DNA from: Iodidimonas muriae
GTDB taxonomy: Bacteria > Pseudomonadota > Alphaproteobacteria > Sphingomonadales > Rhodothalassiaceae
DNA length: 64,000 bases
Reading direction: 5' to 3'
Assembly (NCBI RefSeq): GCF_014647255.1
Contig: NZ_BMOV01000002.1
Span: forward strand, 310,001-374,000
Shown: positions 8,662 through 17,842 of the stretch, in pieces
How positions within the stretch are numbered: the first letter of the stretch is position 1
Layout: the number at the start of each line of letters is the position of its first letter
Notes under the pieces: model-generated
What the model was told of the DNA's origin: nothing
Database searches by the model: none
The model's input: the letters and a program-made list of their open reading frames with translations, nothing else
Made by a program: the position numbers and the translations under genes

Positions 8662-9699
8662 TTAAATCCCTTCATGCCGGAATGGTCGGTTGAGCAGATG
8701 CTTCAAGACGTCTCCTACATCGGCGTCCGAGTGCAGCAAGGTGGCCACAGCCTCGACGATGGGCATATCCACGCCGGCTTCAAGCGCCAGTTTTTGCACC
8801 ACAGCCGCACTGGCTGCCCCTTCGGCAACCCCGCGCCGTTCAGCCAGAATATCGGTCATCTTGCGGCCTTCGCCCAGCGCCTTTCCCAAGGACATATTGC
8901 GTGATTGTTCCGAAGAGCAGGTAAGGATGAGATCCCCCACCCCCGACAGGCCGGTCATGGTTTCGCGCAAGGCCCCAAGGGCCAGCCCGAAGCGGGTCAT
9001 TTCCGCCAAGCCCCGGGTGATAAGGGCGGCGCGGGCATTTTCACCCAAAGCCAGCCCCGCCACCATGCCGCAGGCGATGGCCAGCACATTTTTCACCGCG
9101 CCACCGATCTGCGCCCCGATGACATCGGGGGAATAATAGGGCCGGAAAGTGGGTGCGCCAATGGCATCGGCAAGGGCGGCGCCCAAGGCTTCATCATGGC
9201 AGGCCAAGGTAACGGCGGCAGGCAGGTCGCGGGCCACCTCGCCGGCGAAATTGGGGCCGGAAAGCACAGCCACCGGGTTTTTCGGCAAGACATCGTCCAA
9301 AACCTGGCTCATCAATGCGCCGGTTTCCTGCTCGATGCCCTTGGCGCAAATGATCAGGGGAATATGCACATCCAGATGGGGCCGTAAGGCCAAGGCGATT
9401 TGCCGCATGGTTTGTGCCGGAGAAACCAGAAGCAAGGCATCGCAACCGCCAAGATCGGCGATATTGGTGCTGGCCTTTAAACGCGGCTCAAGCGCGATAT
9501 CGGGCAAATATAAGTGATTGGCGTGATTGTGGTTGATATCGGCCACCACCGCTTCATTGCGTGCCCAAAGCAGGGTTTTTTGTCCTTTACGCGCACTGAC
9601 GCAACCAAGCGCGGTGCCCCATGCGCCGCCGCCCAAAATGCCGATAGAACGAAATGTTTTCTTGTTTTCCATATGCAGACGGTGGCCGAATCTACCCAT
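8662..9699 (-). CDS. gpsA: NAD(P)-dependent glycerol-3-phosphate dehydrogenase
   Basis: 345 residues. Makes sn-glycerol 3-phosphate from dihydroxyacetone phosphate for phospholipid synthesis. IGILGGGAWGTALG is the Rossmann GxGxxG fingerprint; SGPNFAGEVARDLPAA and GAVKNVLAIACGMVAGL carry the catalytic Lys region, with TRGLAEMTRFG after it. There are two possible starts: ATG 9699, or ATG 9672 (MENKK), the latter closer to the usual 330-335 residues; neither has a clear Shine-Dalgarno. Lies between tsaD and yciI, in the common alphaproteobacterial order. Confidence 0.93.
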   Translation of the reverse strand: MGRFGHRLHMENKKTFRSIGILGGGAWGTALGCVSARKGQKTLLWARNEAVVADINHNHANHLYLPDIALEPRLKASTNIADLGGCDALLLVSPAQTMRQIALALRPHLDVHIPLIICAKGIEQETGALMSQVLDDVLPKNPVAVLSGPNFAGEVARDLPAAVTLACHDEALGAALADAIGAPTFRPYYSPDVIGAQIGGAVKNVLAIACGMVAGLALGENARAALITRGLAEMTRFGLALGALRETMTGLSGVGDLILTCSSEQSRNMSLGKALGEGRKMTDILAERRGVAEGAASAAVVQKLALEAGVDMPIVEAVATLLHSDADVGDVLKHLLNRPFRHEGI

Positions 9700-9725
9700 A
9701 ATCGCAAGAGCCTATAAGGATTTGC

Positions 9726-10814
9726 TCAGGCTTTGGCGCCCTTTTGTCCATGGCCGTAAAGGGGTGGGGCGGTTTCATCCAATGGCCAGCGGGGGCGGGC
9801 CGGACTGTCCAGCGGATCACTTTGACCAATCTGGAAGCGCTCCATCCCTGCCCAGGCGATCATCGCACCATTATCGGTGCATAGCCATAAAGGCGGTGCG
9901 TAAAAGGCAAGGCCATGATCTTGTGCAAGGCTGGTGAGTCGCTGTCTGAGCGTCTCATTGGCGGCCACTCCGCCCGCCACCACCAAAGCCGGGGCTTCGG
10001 GGGCATAATCCCCCAGATAGTGAGCGATGGCATGCTTTGTGCGGTTGATAAGGCAATCGCCGATGGCGGCTTGGGTGCTGGCCGCCAGATCGCAAAGATC
10101 ACGATCATGCACCCCGCCCTGTTCCGATTCCAAGGCTTCCGCCGCCCGACGCACAGCGGTTTTAAGCCCAGAGAAGCTGAAATTGCAGCCCGGCTTGTTG
10201 GTAAGGGGCCGGGGCAGGGAAAAGCGCTTGGGATCGCCGGATCGGGCCGCCAATTCGATGGCCGGCCCACCGGGATAGCCAAGGCCCAGCAATTTTGCCG
10301 TTTTATCGAAAGCCTCGCCGGCGGCATCGTCGATGGTGGAGCCAAGCCGGTGATAGCGGCCCACGCCTTTGACCACCAAAAGCTGGCAATGCCCGCCCGA
10401 AACCAGCAACAACAGATAGGGAAAGGCTATATCCGCGGTGAGGCGCGGGGATAAGGCATGGCCTTCCAGATGATTGACGGCAATGAACGGTTTTCCTGCC
10501 CCCAGCGCCATGGCTTTGGCGGTGACAACACCCACCATCACGCCGCCGATCAGCCCCGGCCCTGCGGTGGCGGCAATGGCATCCACATCACAAAGCTGCA
10601 TATCCGCTTGGGATAATGCCTGGCGGATCAGATGATCCAGATGATCCACATGGGCGCGGGCGGCGATTTCCGGCACCACGCCCCCATAAACCGCATGGGC
10701 GTCCACCTGGCTCCATAAGGCATGGGCCAAAACACGTTTATCGGCGCTGACGATCGCCGCCGCCGTTTCATCGCAGCTGGTTTCAATGCCCAGAATAACG
10801 GGATGTTGTGCCAT
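9726..10814 (-). CDS. tsaD: tRNA N6-threonylcarbamoyladenosine transferase TsaD
   Basis: 362 residues. Transfers the threonylcarbamoyl group to A37 of ANN-decoding tRNAs. It has [16 protein letters not shown] at the start (ASKHA fold), [28 protein letters not shown] with the metal-binding HxxxH, and [11 protein letters not shown]. Full length. Divergent from hemC with about 50 bases between the start codons. Confidence 0.95.
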   Translation of the reverse strand: MAQHPVILGIETSCDETAAAIVSADKRVLAHALWSQVDAHAVYGGVVPEIAARAHVDHLDHLIRQALSQADMQLCDVDAIAATAGPGLIGGVMVGVVTAKAMALGAGKPFIAVNHLEGHALSPRLTADIAFPYLLLLVSGGHCQLLVVKGVGRYHRLGSTIDDAAGEAFDKTAKLLGLGYPGGPAIELAARSGDPKRFSLPRPLTNKPGCNFSFSGLKTAVRRAAEALESEQGGVHDRDLCDLAASTQAAIGDCLINRTKHAIAHYLGDYAPEAPALVVAGGVAANETLRQRLTSLAQDHGLAFYAPPLWLCTDNGAMIAWAGMERFQIGQSDPLDSPARPRWPLDETAPPLYGHGQKGAKA

Positions 10815-10865
10815 ATCATTTGCTCATGCTTGACCGAAAGCGGGGATACACGTACCAGATATTCG

Positions 10866-11810
10866 ATGCAACACAGCCTTAAAATTGGAACCCGCGGCAG
10901 TCCTTTGGCCCTTTGGCAGGCGCATATGGTGCGTGATGCGCTGTTGGCGGCACATTCACATTTGTCCCCCCGGTCTATCGAGATTGTTACGGTGAAAACC
11001 ACCGGCGATAAGATTCTCGACCGACCTTTGGCAGAGATTGGCGGAAAAGGCCTGTTTACCAAGGAATTGGAAGACGGGCTTTATAGTGGTGCTTTGGATT
11101 GCGCCGTACATTCCACCAAAGACATGCCCACCCATCTGCCCGATGGATTGGCCATTGATTGTTTTATAAAGCGCGAAGACCCCCGCGATGCCTTGATTGC
11201 CGCCAATGGCGGGTGCCTTATGGATTTGCCGCAAGGGGCGGTGGTGGGATCGGCCTCTTTGCGCCGACAGGCCCAGCTTTTGGCACTGCGCCCGGATCTC
11301 AAGGTGATCAGCTTTCGCGGCAATGTGGGCACGCGGTTAAAAAAGCTGGCTGCCGGGGCTGCGGATGCCACCTTGCTGGCTTATGCCGGAATGAAGCGTC
11401 TGGGTGTGGCAGAAAAGGCCACGGATATTTTGTCTACGGACCAGATGTTGCCTGCTCCGGCGCAAGGGGCCGTGTGTGTGGAGTGCCGCGCTGACGATCC
11501 TCGCATAGCCGATTTATTGGCACCTTTGAATGATGCACCAACGGCGCAGGCGGTGACAGCAGAGCGCGCCTTTTTGGCCGCCCTTGAAGGCAATTGCCGC
11601 ACTCCCATCGCCGCTTTGGCGACGATCAGCGGCTCGCGCCTGACCCTAGTTGGTAAAGTCTTGTCGCTGGATGGTGCCGCCTGCTTTGAGGAGCGCCGTG
11701 AAGGGACGGTTTTGGAAGCCGCAGCCATTGGCCATGCCGCAGGGATGACGGTGCGCCAAAAGGCCGGAGAGGATTTTTTGAAGGCCATTGCCTTGGAGCA
11801 GATGGGGTGA
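10866..11810 (+). CDS. hemC: Hydroxymethylbilane synthase (porphobilinogen deaminase)
   Basis: 314 residues from the ATG at 10866, giving MQHSLKIGTRGSPLALWQA, the normal family N-terminus; the open frame extends further up but overlaps tsaD. Polymerises four porphobilinogens into hydroxymethylbilane. Catalytic and cofactor features visible: VHSTKDMPT (Asp of the active site), SLRRQAQL (Arg pair) and LEGNCRTPIA with the Cys that carries the dipyrromethane cofactor. First gene of hemC-hemD-mic60-hemY; its stop overlaps the GTG start of hemD. Confidence 0.95.
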   Translation: MQHSLKIGTRGSPLALWQAHMVRDALLAAHSHLSPRSIEIVTVKTTGDKILDRPLAEIGGKGLFTKELEDGLYSGALDCAVHSTKDMPTHLPDGLAIDCFIKREDPRDALIAANGGCLMDLPQGAVVGSASLRRQAQLLALRPDLKVISFRGNVGTRLKKLAAGAADATLLAYAGMKRLGVAEKATDILSTDQMLPAPAQGAVCVECRADDPRIADLLAPLNDAPTAQAVTAERAFLAALEGNCRTPIAALATISGSRLTLVGKVLSLDGAACFEERREGTVLEAAAIGHAAGMTVRQKAGEDFLKAIALEQMG

Positions 11811-12532
11811 CGATCTTGCTGACCCGCCCAAAGCCGGATTGTAACCGGCTTTTGGAGCGTTTGCGGCATAACGGCCATCGGGTGATATGTTCGCCGGTGC
11901 TGGATATCCAGATATTGGAGGTGGATTTTAACGGACTGCAGGATATGCAGGCGCTTTTGTTCACCAGCCGCAATGCTGTGCGGGCCGTTGCTCGCCGCCT
12001 TTCCCATTGGCATGGTCCGGTGTTTACCGTGGGGGACGGCACAGCAAAGGCCGCCCGAAAGGCGGGGTTTGATCAGGTGCTATCCGCCGATGGCGATGCG
12101 GCCGATCTGGCGCGGTTGGTGGCTGCTCAGTGCTCTCCCCGTGATGGGCCCTTGCTGTATCTGGCGGGGGAAACGCGCGGCGCGGTGCTGGAACAAATGC
12201 TGCAAGATGCGGGTTTTTCGCTGCTTTCGCGTGATGTTTATCGAGCCAAACCGGCGGATGCGCTGTCCCATGATGCGGTTCAGGCATTTGCAAGGGGCGA
12301 CATTGATCTGGTGTTGTTATATTCTCCACGCAGTGCCCGTGTTTTTCGGGATTTGCTGCGTAGAGAGCTGGAAGACCGGGTCTTGGAAAAGGTGGATGCA
12401 GCTTGCCTGAGCCCCAATGTTGCACAGGCGGCAGGGGAGGGGTGGCGGCGCAAAATTGTCGCTAATAATCCCGATGAACCGGCGCTTCTGGCAGCGCTTG
12501 AGGCGGCTTATGGCGGTGGGTTTGATAGGTGA
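11807..12532 (+). CDS. hemD: Uroporphyrinogen-III synthase
   Basis: 241 residues, starting at GTG 11807 inside the hemC stop (4-base overlap). Two similar alpha/beta lobes are seen: ILLTRPKPDCNRLLERL..., LLFTSRNAVRAVARRL and VGDGTAKAARKAGF in the first half, YLAGETRG and LLYSPRSARVFRDLL in the second. Cyclises and inverts ring D of hydroxymethylbilane to uroporphyrinogen III. Sequence is poorly conserved in this family, but position and both lobe signatures agree. Confidence 0.9.
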   Translation: MTILLTRPKPDCNRLLERLRHNGHRVICSPVLDIQILEVDFNGLQDMQALLFTSRNAVRAVARRLSHWHGPVFTVGDGTAKAARKAGFDQVLSADGDAADLARLVAAQCSPRDGPLLYLAGETRGAVLEQMLQDAGFSLLSRDVYRAKPADALSHDAVQAFARGDIDLVLLYSPRSARVFRDLLRRELEDRVLEKVDAACLSPNVAQAAGEGWRRKIVANNPDEPALLAALEAAYGGGFDR

Positions 12533-12550
12533 AACAAGGATGGGCGCGGC

Positions 12551-13879
12551 ATGACGGAGCGGCATGATGGTGAAGATCCGCCGGTGATCGAAGGCGAATT
12601 TCATGAAGATACGCCCCATTCTGCGGATAAAAGCGGTCAGGGGCCGCGTTCGTCGGGCCGTCGGGTTGTGGCTTTTTTGCCATGGTTTTTGCTGTTATTG
12701 CTGTTGAGCTTTATCGGTGGGCTGTTTGCCACGCCCTATGTGGAGCGGCAGATGGTGGCGTGGGGGATGATGGAGCCGCGCCCCGCCAACAGCACGGCCC
12801 GAATGGCACAGGATGAAACGGCGCGCGCCCAGCTTGCGGATCTGAGCCGCGCCCAGCAAGATCTGATGGGCCGCTTGAAAATTGTAGAAGTGGCCGCCCG
12901 GCAGCTTGGCGAAGAAAGCACCGCCACCCTATCGCGGCTGGATCGCCTTGGAGACGATTTGGCGGATATGAGCGCCCGTTTGGATGTGGCGCAGGTGATG
13001 CCGGATGCTGCACAAGGCGGGGCGGAGGAAGGCGGATCTGCCGGCGCGGCGACCGGGATCGTTCAGGAAATGGCGGCTTTACGGGACCGGATGGCGGCCT
13101 TGGAAGCGGCGATGTCGCAAAATCAGGACGGGGCAGGCACCGCGCCTTTGGGTCAGTTCAATGCGATCAATGATGCGCTGGCTGCAGCCCGCACCGAACG
13201 GCGCGGCCTTGATCAAAGGCTGGAGGGTTTAACCTCTCGCATGGCCAGTCTGGAAGCGGTGGATCGCGGCGCCACCATGATGACGCCGGGGCTGGCGGGA
13301 AGCCTTTTGGCCATCGGGCGGCGTGTGGATACCGGCCAGCCTTATGCGGGGCCTTTGGCGGATCTCAGGGCGGCGCTGGTGGATAAGCCGCCGCTGATGC
13401 GGTTGGGGGCGGCCCAGCCTTTGGCGATCCTGGCCCCCTATGCGGCCAAAGGTTTGCCGGGCATGAACCGCTTGACCAAAGACTTTGCGGCCCTTGCCGG
13501 TGATGTGCAACGGGCCTTGCCCTCCGGCGCTTTGGGCCAGACGCAGGACAAGGCCGGGGAGCCGGGTGTTTTGACTTGGCTAAAAAATCTGGTGGTGGTG
13601 CGCCCTGCCGATCCCAAGGGTGGCTCCGATGGAGCGGCACAGCTGTCGCAGATGGAAGCGCTTTTGGAAGCAGGGGATCTTGAAGAGGCTGTGACCCTGG
13701 CTGAGGCGCTGCCCGATGCCGCCCGCGCGGTTCTCGTCGGTTGGTTGGGTGCGGCCCATGAGCAGTTGGAGGCCAAAGCAGCCTTTCATCAGCTTTTGAC
13801 CCTGCTTGGCTCTGCCCGGGCTGAGGATCGGCTCGATCAGGCCCCTGATGCACCACAAGAGAGCCGTCCCACGCCATGA
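12551..13879 (+). CDS. Mic60/mitofilin-like inner-membrane protein
   Basis: 442 residues. A cytoplasmic N-terminal tail of about 40 residues, one strongly hydrophobic segment (about 42-62, AFLPWFLLLLLLSFIGGLF), then a long Ala/Asp/Arg-rich coiled-coil-like region (about 80-235) and a C-terminal mitofilin-like domain ending in short helices (EALLEAGDLEEAVTLAEALPD). This architecture and its place between hemD and hemY match the alphaproteobacterial relatives of mitochondrial Mic60, which bend intracytoplasmic membranes. Function here is inferred from that family. Its stop overlaps the hemY start by 4 bases. Confidence 0.82.
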   Translation: MTERHDGEDPPVIEGEFHEDTPHSADKSGQGPRSSGRRVVAFLPWFLLLLLLSFIGGLFATPYVERQMVAWGMMEPRPANSTARMAQDETARAQLADLSRAQQDLMGRLKIVEVAARQLGEESTATLSRLDRLGDDLADMSARLDVAQVMPDAAQGGAEEGGSAGAATGIVQEMAALRDRMAALEAAMSQNQDGAGTAPLGQFNAINDALAAARTERRGLDQRLEGLTSRMASLEAVDRGATMMTPGLAGSLLAIGRRVDTGQPYAGPLADLRAALVDKPPLMRLGAAQPLAILAPYAAKGLPGMNRLTKDFAALAGDVQRALPSGALGQTQDKAGEPGVLTWLKNLVVVRPADPKGGSDGAAQLSQMEALLEAGDLEEAVTLAEALPDAARAVLVGWLGAAHEQLEAKAAFHQLLTLLGSARAEDRLDQAPDAPQESRPTP

Positions 13880-15270
13880 TCCGCCTTTTGATATATGTGT
13901 TGTTGATCGTGGCAGCGGCCTTTGGCGCGGCGTGGTTTGCCGATAATCCCGGCACGGTGCGTATGGAGTGGCTGGGCTATCGGGCCGAAACGTCGATGAC
14001 GGTGTTGGGGTTTTTGCTGGCCTTGCTGGTTTTCACCGGCATGGCGGTGCAAAAACTCATCACCCTGATCGCCCGTGATCTGCCATTTTCGGCAGAGAAA
14101 CGGCGCAAGCGGCGTCTGGAAAAAGGCTATGTCGCCCTTAATCAAGCGATGGTCGCGCTGTCGGCGGGAGATAAAAAGCTGGCGCAGCGCTTGACCAACA
14201 AGGCTGTGCAGCTATTGCCTTCGCAACCCTTGACCCATGTGATGGCCGCAGAAGCCGCCAAACTTGCCGATAATCCAGCGCAGATACGGGCCCATTATGA
14301 AGCGCTGGCCGAAAGCAAAGAGGCGGCCTTTTTAGGCTTGCGCGGTTTGGTGGGCGAGGCCCGTGCCAGCGGGGAAACGACGAAAGCCCGCGCTTTGGCG
14401 GCGCAGGCTTTGGCTTTGCGGCCCAAAAGCACATGGGCTTTGAAAACGGTGTTTGATTTTGCCGTTGCGTCTGCTGATTGGGGGGATGCGCTGGCCGTGC
14501 TGGAAAAGGCGGAACGGGCCGGGGTGTTTGAAAAGCCGCTGGCCAAGCGCCATCGTGGGGCCTTGCTTTATTGTCAGGCGGTGGAAGCGGATCTGGCGGG
14601 GGACGAGCCTTCGGCGCGGCGCTTGTCGATGGAATCGGTGGATGTGCGTCCCGATCTGGCTCCGGCTGTGGCCTTGGCAGCAAAGCTGTTGCAAGCGGCA
14701 GGGCAAGCCATGAAAGCGGAAAAACGCATTCTGTCCGGCTGGGCGGCGGGGCCGCATCCTTTGCTGTTGAAGGCATGGTTTGCCCTTGCTGCCGACGAAC
14801 CCGCCCATATGCGGCTCAAGCGTGTGGAAACATTATGTGCCAAAAATCCGGCTCATTTGGAAAGCCATCTGGCCTTGGCCGATGCGGCCATGGCGGCGCA
14901 GCGCTTTGATCTGGCGCGCGAGGCTTTGGCGCAGGCCGAAGAAAGCGGCGACCGGCGGGTTTTGACGGCGCGGGCCGACCTGTCGGCGCATCAAGGGGAT
15001 CAGGACAAGGCCCAAGCCTTGGCAGAACACGCACAGCAGGGCGGTGTGCGGGCCTGTTGGCGCTGTGGATCTTGCGGGCATGGCCAGGATCGTTGGGCGC
15101 CGATTTGCCCGTCCTGTAACCATTTTGACAGTTTTTCATGGAGCAGCCTGCGTGCTGGCGATGTGGCGCATTTGGCCCCGCCGGAATCGGCCATCGGACT
15201 GTTGGGCAGCCAGCCAGATCAAGGCCTTGAGCAGGATCGTGACCCAAGCAAAGGGCGCAAAGGCATATAG
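13876..15270 (+). CDS. HemY-like TPR membrane protein with C-terminal zinc ribbon
   Basis: 464 residues. Two N-terminal transmembrane helices (about 1-20 and 38-60: LLIYVLLIVAAAFGAAWF and a second around VLGFLLALLVFTGM) are followed by TPR-type helices through about residue 385. Near the C-terminus CWRCGSCGH...CPSCNHFDSFSW is a four-cysteine rubredoxin-like zinc ribbon, as in LapB-type TPR proteins and in many alphaproteobacterial HemY proteins. It is not the protoporphyrinogen oxidase also called HemY. The last roughly 45 residues overlap an opposite-strand frame (15136-15375). Exact role in haem or envelope biogenesis is unknown. Confidence 0.85.
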   Translation: MIRLLIYVLLIVAAAFGAAWFADNPGTVRMEWLGYRAETSMTVLGFLLALLVFTGMAVQKLITLIARDLPFSAEKRRKRRLEKGYVALNQAMVALSAGDKKLAQRLTNKAVQLLPSQPLTHVMAAEAAKLADNPAQIRAHYEALAESKEAAFLGLRGLVGEARASGETTKARALAAQALALRPKSTWALKTVFDFAVASADWGDALAVLEKAERAGVFEKPLAKRHRGALLYCQAVEADLAGDEPSARRLSMESVDVRPDLAPAVALAAKLLQAAGQAMKAEKRILSGWAAGPHPLLLKAWFALAADEPAHMRLKRVETLCAKNPAHLESHLALADAAMAAQRFDLAREALAQAEESGDRRVLTARADLSAHQGDQDKAQALAEHAQQGGVRACWRCGSCGHGQDRWAPICPSCNHFDSFSWSSLRAGDVAHLAPPESAIGLLGSQPDQGLEQDRDPSKGRKGI

Positions 15271-15375
15271 GGCTGGCACCATTTCAAGCCGCTCTTTCGG
15301 GGCGATGATGTAAAGACCTGTTCTTAGCTCTTGCGGGATTGCTTTTGGATCATTATGTTGCGCCGCGCATTGCAC
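15136..15375 (-). CDS. Possible small single-pass membrane protein overlapping the hemY end
   Basis: A 79-codon frame from GTG 15375. The middle reads RTGLYIIAPKERLEMVPALY followed by a hydrophobic helix (AFAPFAWVTILLKALIWLAA), a protein-like pattern with good codon choice, whereas shadow frames in this window are usually Arg/Pro/Ser-rich. It overlaps the last 135 bases of hemY on the other strand, and no clear Shine-Dalgarno is seen. I do not recognise the family. Could equally be a chance frame. Confidence 0.3.
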   Translation of the reverse strand: MQCAAQHNDPKAIPQELRTGLYIIAPKERLEMVPALYAFAPFAWVTILLKALIWLAAQQSDGRFRRGQMRHIASTQAAP

Positions 15376-15412
15376 CGATGAAAGCCGGTGTCAGTGCGTT
15401 CGCTTTTGTCGG

Positions 15413-15488
15413 GCCGCAATAGCTCAGGTGGTAGAGCACATCATTCGTAATGATGGGGTCGGGGGTTCGAGTCCCTCTTGCGGCACCA
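15413..15488 (+). tRNA. tRNA-Thr (anticodon CGT)
   Basis: 76 bases fold as a complete cloverleaf: acceptor GCCGCAA / TTGCGGC with encoded ACCA, D stem GCTC/GAGC, anticodon stem CATCA/TGATG with loop TTCGTAA (anticodon CGT, reading ACG), and T arm GGGGG-TTCGAGT-CCCTC. Found by eye; isotype follows directly from the anticodon. Confidence 0.95.
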
Positions 15489-15603
15489 TTTTCCGGCAAT
15501 CGTTTTTGAACACAGCGTGCAACGGGACTGTTTTAAGGCCGCTTTGACCTTATCATATAGAAACTGTGCAGGCTGAACGCCCAATGCGGGACCGATCAAT
15601 TTC

Positions 15604-16437
15604 ATGGCCAGTGATATGAAAACCCTTGTGGATGCGCGAGGACGAATACTTATGCCGCATGAGGGCGAGGCGCGGATCGTGTCTTTGTCTCCGGCTTTGA
15701 CAGAGCTTGTGTTTGCCCTTGATCTGGGAGCGCATCTGGTGGGCCGGACAGGGCGATGCGCCAAATCCGTAGAGGGGCTTGCGGCGGTGTCTTGTGTGGG
15801 GGATCTGCACAGCATTGATTATGAGCGTCTGCAATCGCTGAACCCCACCCATGTGCTGATGGATTTCGGCAATACGCCAAAGGCGGTGGTGGATGCGCTG
15901 GATGCCTTGGAGCTTCCCTTGCTGAGCGTTGAAATGACCGACCCGCAGCAGAATTTCGATCTTTATTCGCTGTTTGGCGCGGTTTTTTCCGTACCAACGG
16001 CAGCAGATACCTTGTCGCGGCGTTTTGAAGCAGCTCTGGCCCGTGTCACCATGGCCATGCGCAACAAAACCCGGCAGCGGGTTCTGTATCTGGCGCAGAA
16101 AGACCCGTATCAGACGGTGGCGAAATCCAGCTATGGTGCGGCCTTGCTCGATCTGGCGCAGCTGGAACTGATAGGTGCGCCCAAGACGACCAGCGAGTTG
16201 GAAGATGGCGGTGCGCTTGCGATGACCGAGTCGTTGTTATTGAGCGTGAATAAAATTCTGTTCAATGGATCATCGGCAAAATTCAAACGGGCCGATATCA
16301 AGGCCTTTGCCGAAGAATTCGATGTTCCGCGCAGCAAGCTGGTCCGGCTGGACAATGATCCGAATATGCAATTTGGCGTGCGGGCTATCGATTCTATGGA
16401 TCGCTTGATCGCTTTGCGGGAAAAGACCGACGCCTGA
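15604..16437 (+). CDS. BtuF-like helical-backbone binding protein without a signal peptide
   Basis: 277 residues. The fold of class-III substrate-binding proteins (cobalamin/siderophore receptors) is visible: RIVSLSPALTELVFALDLGAHLVGRT at the start (the usual PSxTExxxALGxxxxLVGxT), then a CVGDLHSIDYERLQSLNPTHVL block (usual G...N-EKILALKPDLVL). The chain begins MASDMKTLVDARG with no hydrophobic leader, so it should stay in the cytoplasm unless the start is wrong. No permease or ATPase gene is adjacent. Could bind a corrinoid or a metal complex; ligand unknown. Confidence 0.75.
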   Translation: MASDMKTLVDARGRILMPHEGEARIVSLSPALTELVFALDLGAHLVGRTGRCAKSVEGLAAVSCVGDLHSIDYERLQSLNPTHVLMDFGNTPKAVVDALDALELPLLSVEMTDPQQNFDLYSLFGAVFSVPTAADTLSRRFEAALARVTMAMRNKTRQRVLYLAQKDPYQTVAKSSYGAALLDLAQLELIGAPKTTSELEDGGALAMTESLLLSVNKILFNGSSAKFKRADIKAFAEEFDVPRSKLVRLDNDPNMQFGVRAIDSMDRLIALREKTDA

Positions 16438-16476
16438 TCGTCTGGCCGCGCCGCCATCCTTTAAAATCACTGCTAC

Positions 16477-16629
16477 TTAAAAGTCGCTGGCAATGCCATT
16501 TTTTTCCCAATCGCCAAAGCGGGTGGGTTCCGGCCCTTTGCGGCCGCCCAGTTCTTTTGCATTTTGTGGGGTGGTGGGCTGATCGGCTTTTGAGGCTGGG
16601 GCGGTGGCTGTGGGTTTCGGGTCCGACAT
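16477..16629 (-). CDS. DUF1674 small protein (SdhAF4-like succinate dehydrogenase assembly factor)
   Basis: A 50-residue gene. ATG at 16629 is preceded by GGAG. The N-terminal 25 residues are a Pro/Ala/Thr-rich, probably disordered tail; the C-terminus has the diagnostic [18 protein letters not shown] and ends IASDF. This GPEPTRxGDWxxxGxxxDF signature is DUF1674, the family of mitochondrial Sdh8/SDHAF4, which protects flavinylated SdhA before complex II assembly. In alphaproteobacteria it is commonly found next to rsmB/htpX, as here (divergent from htpX). Confidence 0.9.
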   Translation of the reverse strand: MSDPKPTATAPASKADQPTTPQNAKELGGRKGPEPTRFGDWEKNGIASDF

Positions 16630-16780
16630 GGGCAGTCTCCGGCTTTGGGGCATCTTTGATTTGCTGTTTTATATAGGGCCGCCCGGTCGATTCGTCCATT
16701 GACCATATATGGGAAGCCACCCACATAAGGGGCGACCATGATCGGGGCCATCATGCGGTAACAGGCCAACGGGATTAGCG

Positions 16781-17752
16781 ATGAATTATCTCAAAACGAC
16801 ACTGCTTCTTGCGGCGATGACCGGGCTTTTTCTGGCCATCGGGTTTTTGCTGGGTGGAACCGGCGGCATGGTGATTGCGTTCTTGGTGGCCATCGCCATG
16901 AACGGCTTTGCTTATTGGAAATCCGATAAACTGGTGCTGCGTATGCAAGGTGCGCGTCCGGTCAATGAAGCGCAGGCCCCGCAGCTTTACCGCATTGTTT
17001 CTCGTTTGGCGGCACGGGCGCAATTGCCCATGCCAAAGGTTTATCTGGTGGATCAGGCGCAACCCAATGCCTTTGCCACCGGGCGCAATCCGCAAAATGC
17101 CGCTGTGGCTGCCACCACCGGGCTGTTGCGGTTGCTTGATGAAGATGAAATCGAAGGCGTGATGGCGCATGAACTGGCGCATGTGAAAAACCGCGATACG
17201 TTGATCATGACCATGACAGCGGTGGTGGCAGGGGCCATTTCCATGCTGGCCAATTTCGCGCTGTTCTTTGGCGGAAACCGGAACAATCCTTTGGGTATTT
17301 TTGGCGCGATTCTGATCATGATTTTCGCGCCTATGGCAGCGATGCTGGTGCAAATGGCCATCAGCCGTACCCGTGAATATGCCGCCGATCGCGGCGGGGC
17401 CGAAATCAGTGGCAAGCCTTTGGCTTTGGCCAGTGCGCTCGATAAATTGCAAAATGGGGCGCGGCGTTGCCGCAATGATATAGCCGAGGCCAATCCGGCG
17501 CAGGCTCATATGTTTATTGTCAATCCATTGTCCGGCGAGAAGATGGATAGCCTGTTTTCTACCCATCCGGCGACACAAAACCGGATTGCCGCTTTGCGTG
17601 CTTTGGCCGGGTCCGGTGGGGGGGATGTTGATAGAGGCCCGTCCCCCCATCGGCAGGACCAGCCTTGGGCCAACCAGCGGCCTCGCCGGAGCACGGGGTC
17701 TGTGTCGGGCAGTGTGCCAAGGGCCGGACGGCGCGATCATTGGCGTCCATGA
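16781..17752 (+). CDS. htpX: Membrane zinc metalloprotease HtpX
   Basis: 323 residues. M48 peptidase of the inner membrane involved in membrane-protein quality control. Transmembrane segments at about 7-40 (two close helices) and at about 145-195. The zinc motif [10 protein letters not shown] (HExxH) is near residue 130, and [10 protein letters not shown] downstream gives the third, glutamate ligand. The last roughly 45 residues are a basic, Arg/Pro-rich tail, common in alphaproteobacterial HtpX. Start ATG at 16781. Confidence 0.93.
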   Translation: MNYLKTTLLLAAMTGLFLAIGFLLGGTGGMVIAFLVAIAMNGFAYWKSDKLVLRMQGARPVNEAQAPQLYRIVSRLAARAQLPMPKVYLVDQAQPNAFATGRNPQNAAVAATTGLLRLLDEDEIEGVMAHELAHVKNRDTLIMTMTAVVAGAISMLANFALFFGGNRNNPLGIFGAILIMIFAPMAAMLVQMAISRTREYAADRGGAEISGKPLALASALDKLQNGARRCRNDIAEANPAQAHMFIVNPLSGEKMDSLFSTHPATQNRIAALRALAGSGGGDVDRGPSPHRQDQPWANQRPRRSTGSVSGSVPRAGRRDHWRP

Positions 17753-17842
17753 CGGTATTTTTCGCTGGATTGTGATGTTTTTGTGCTTTCGGCCAAGAGC
17801 ATGGCTTCCCTTGCCGCGCGCTTTGCATCATAGTCCGCCGCC

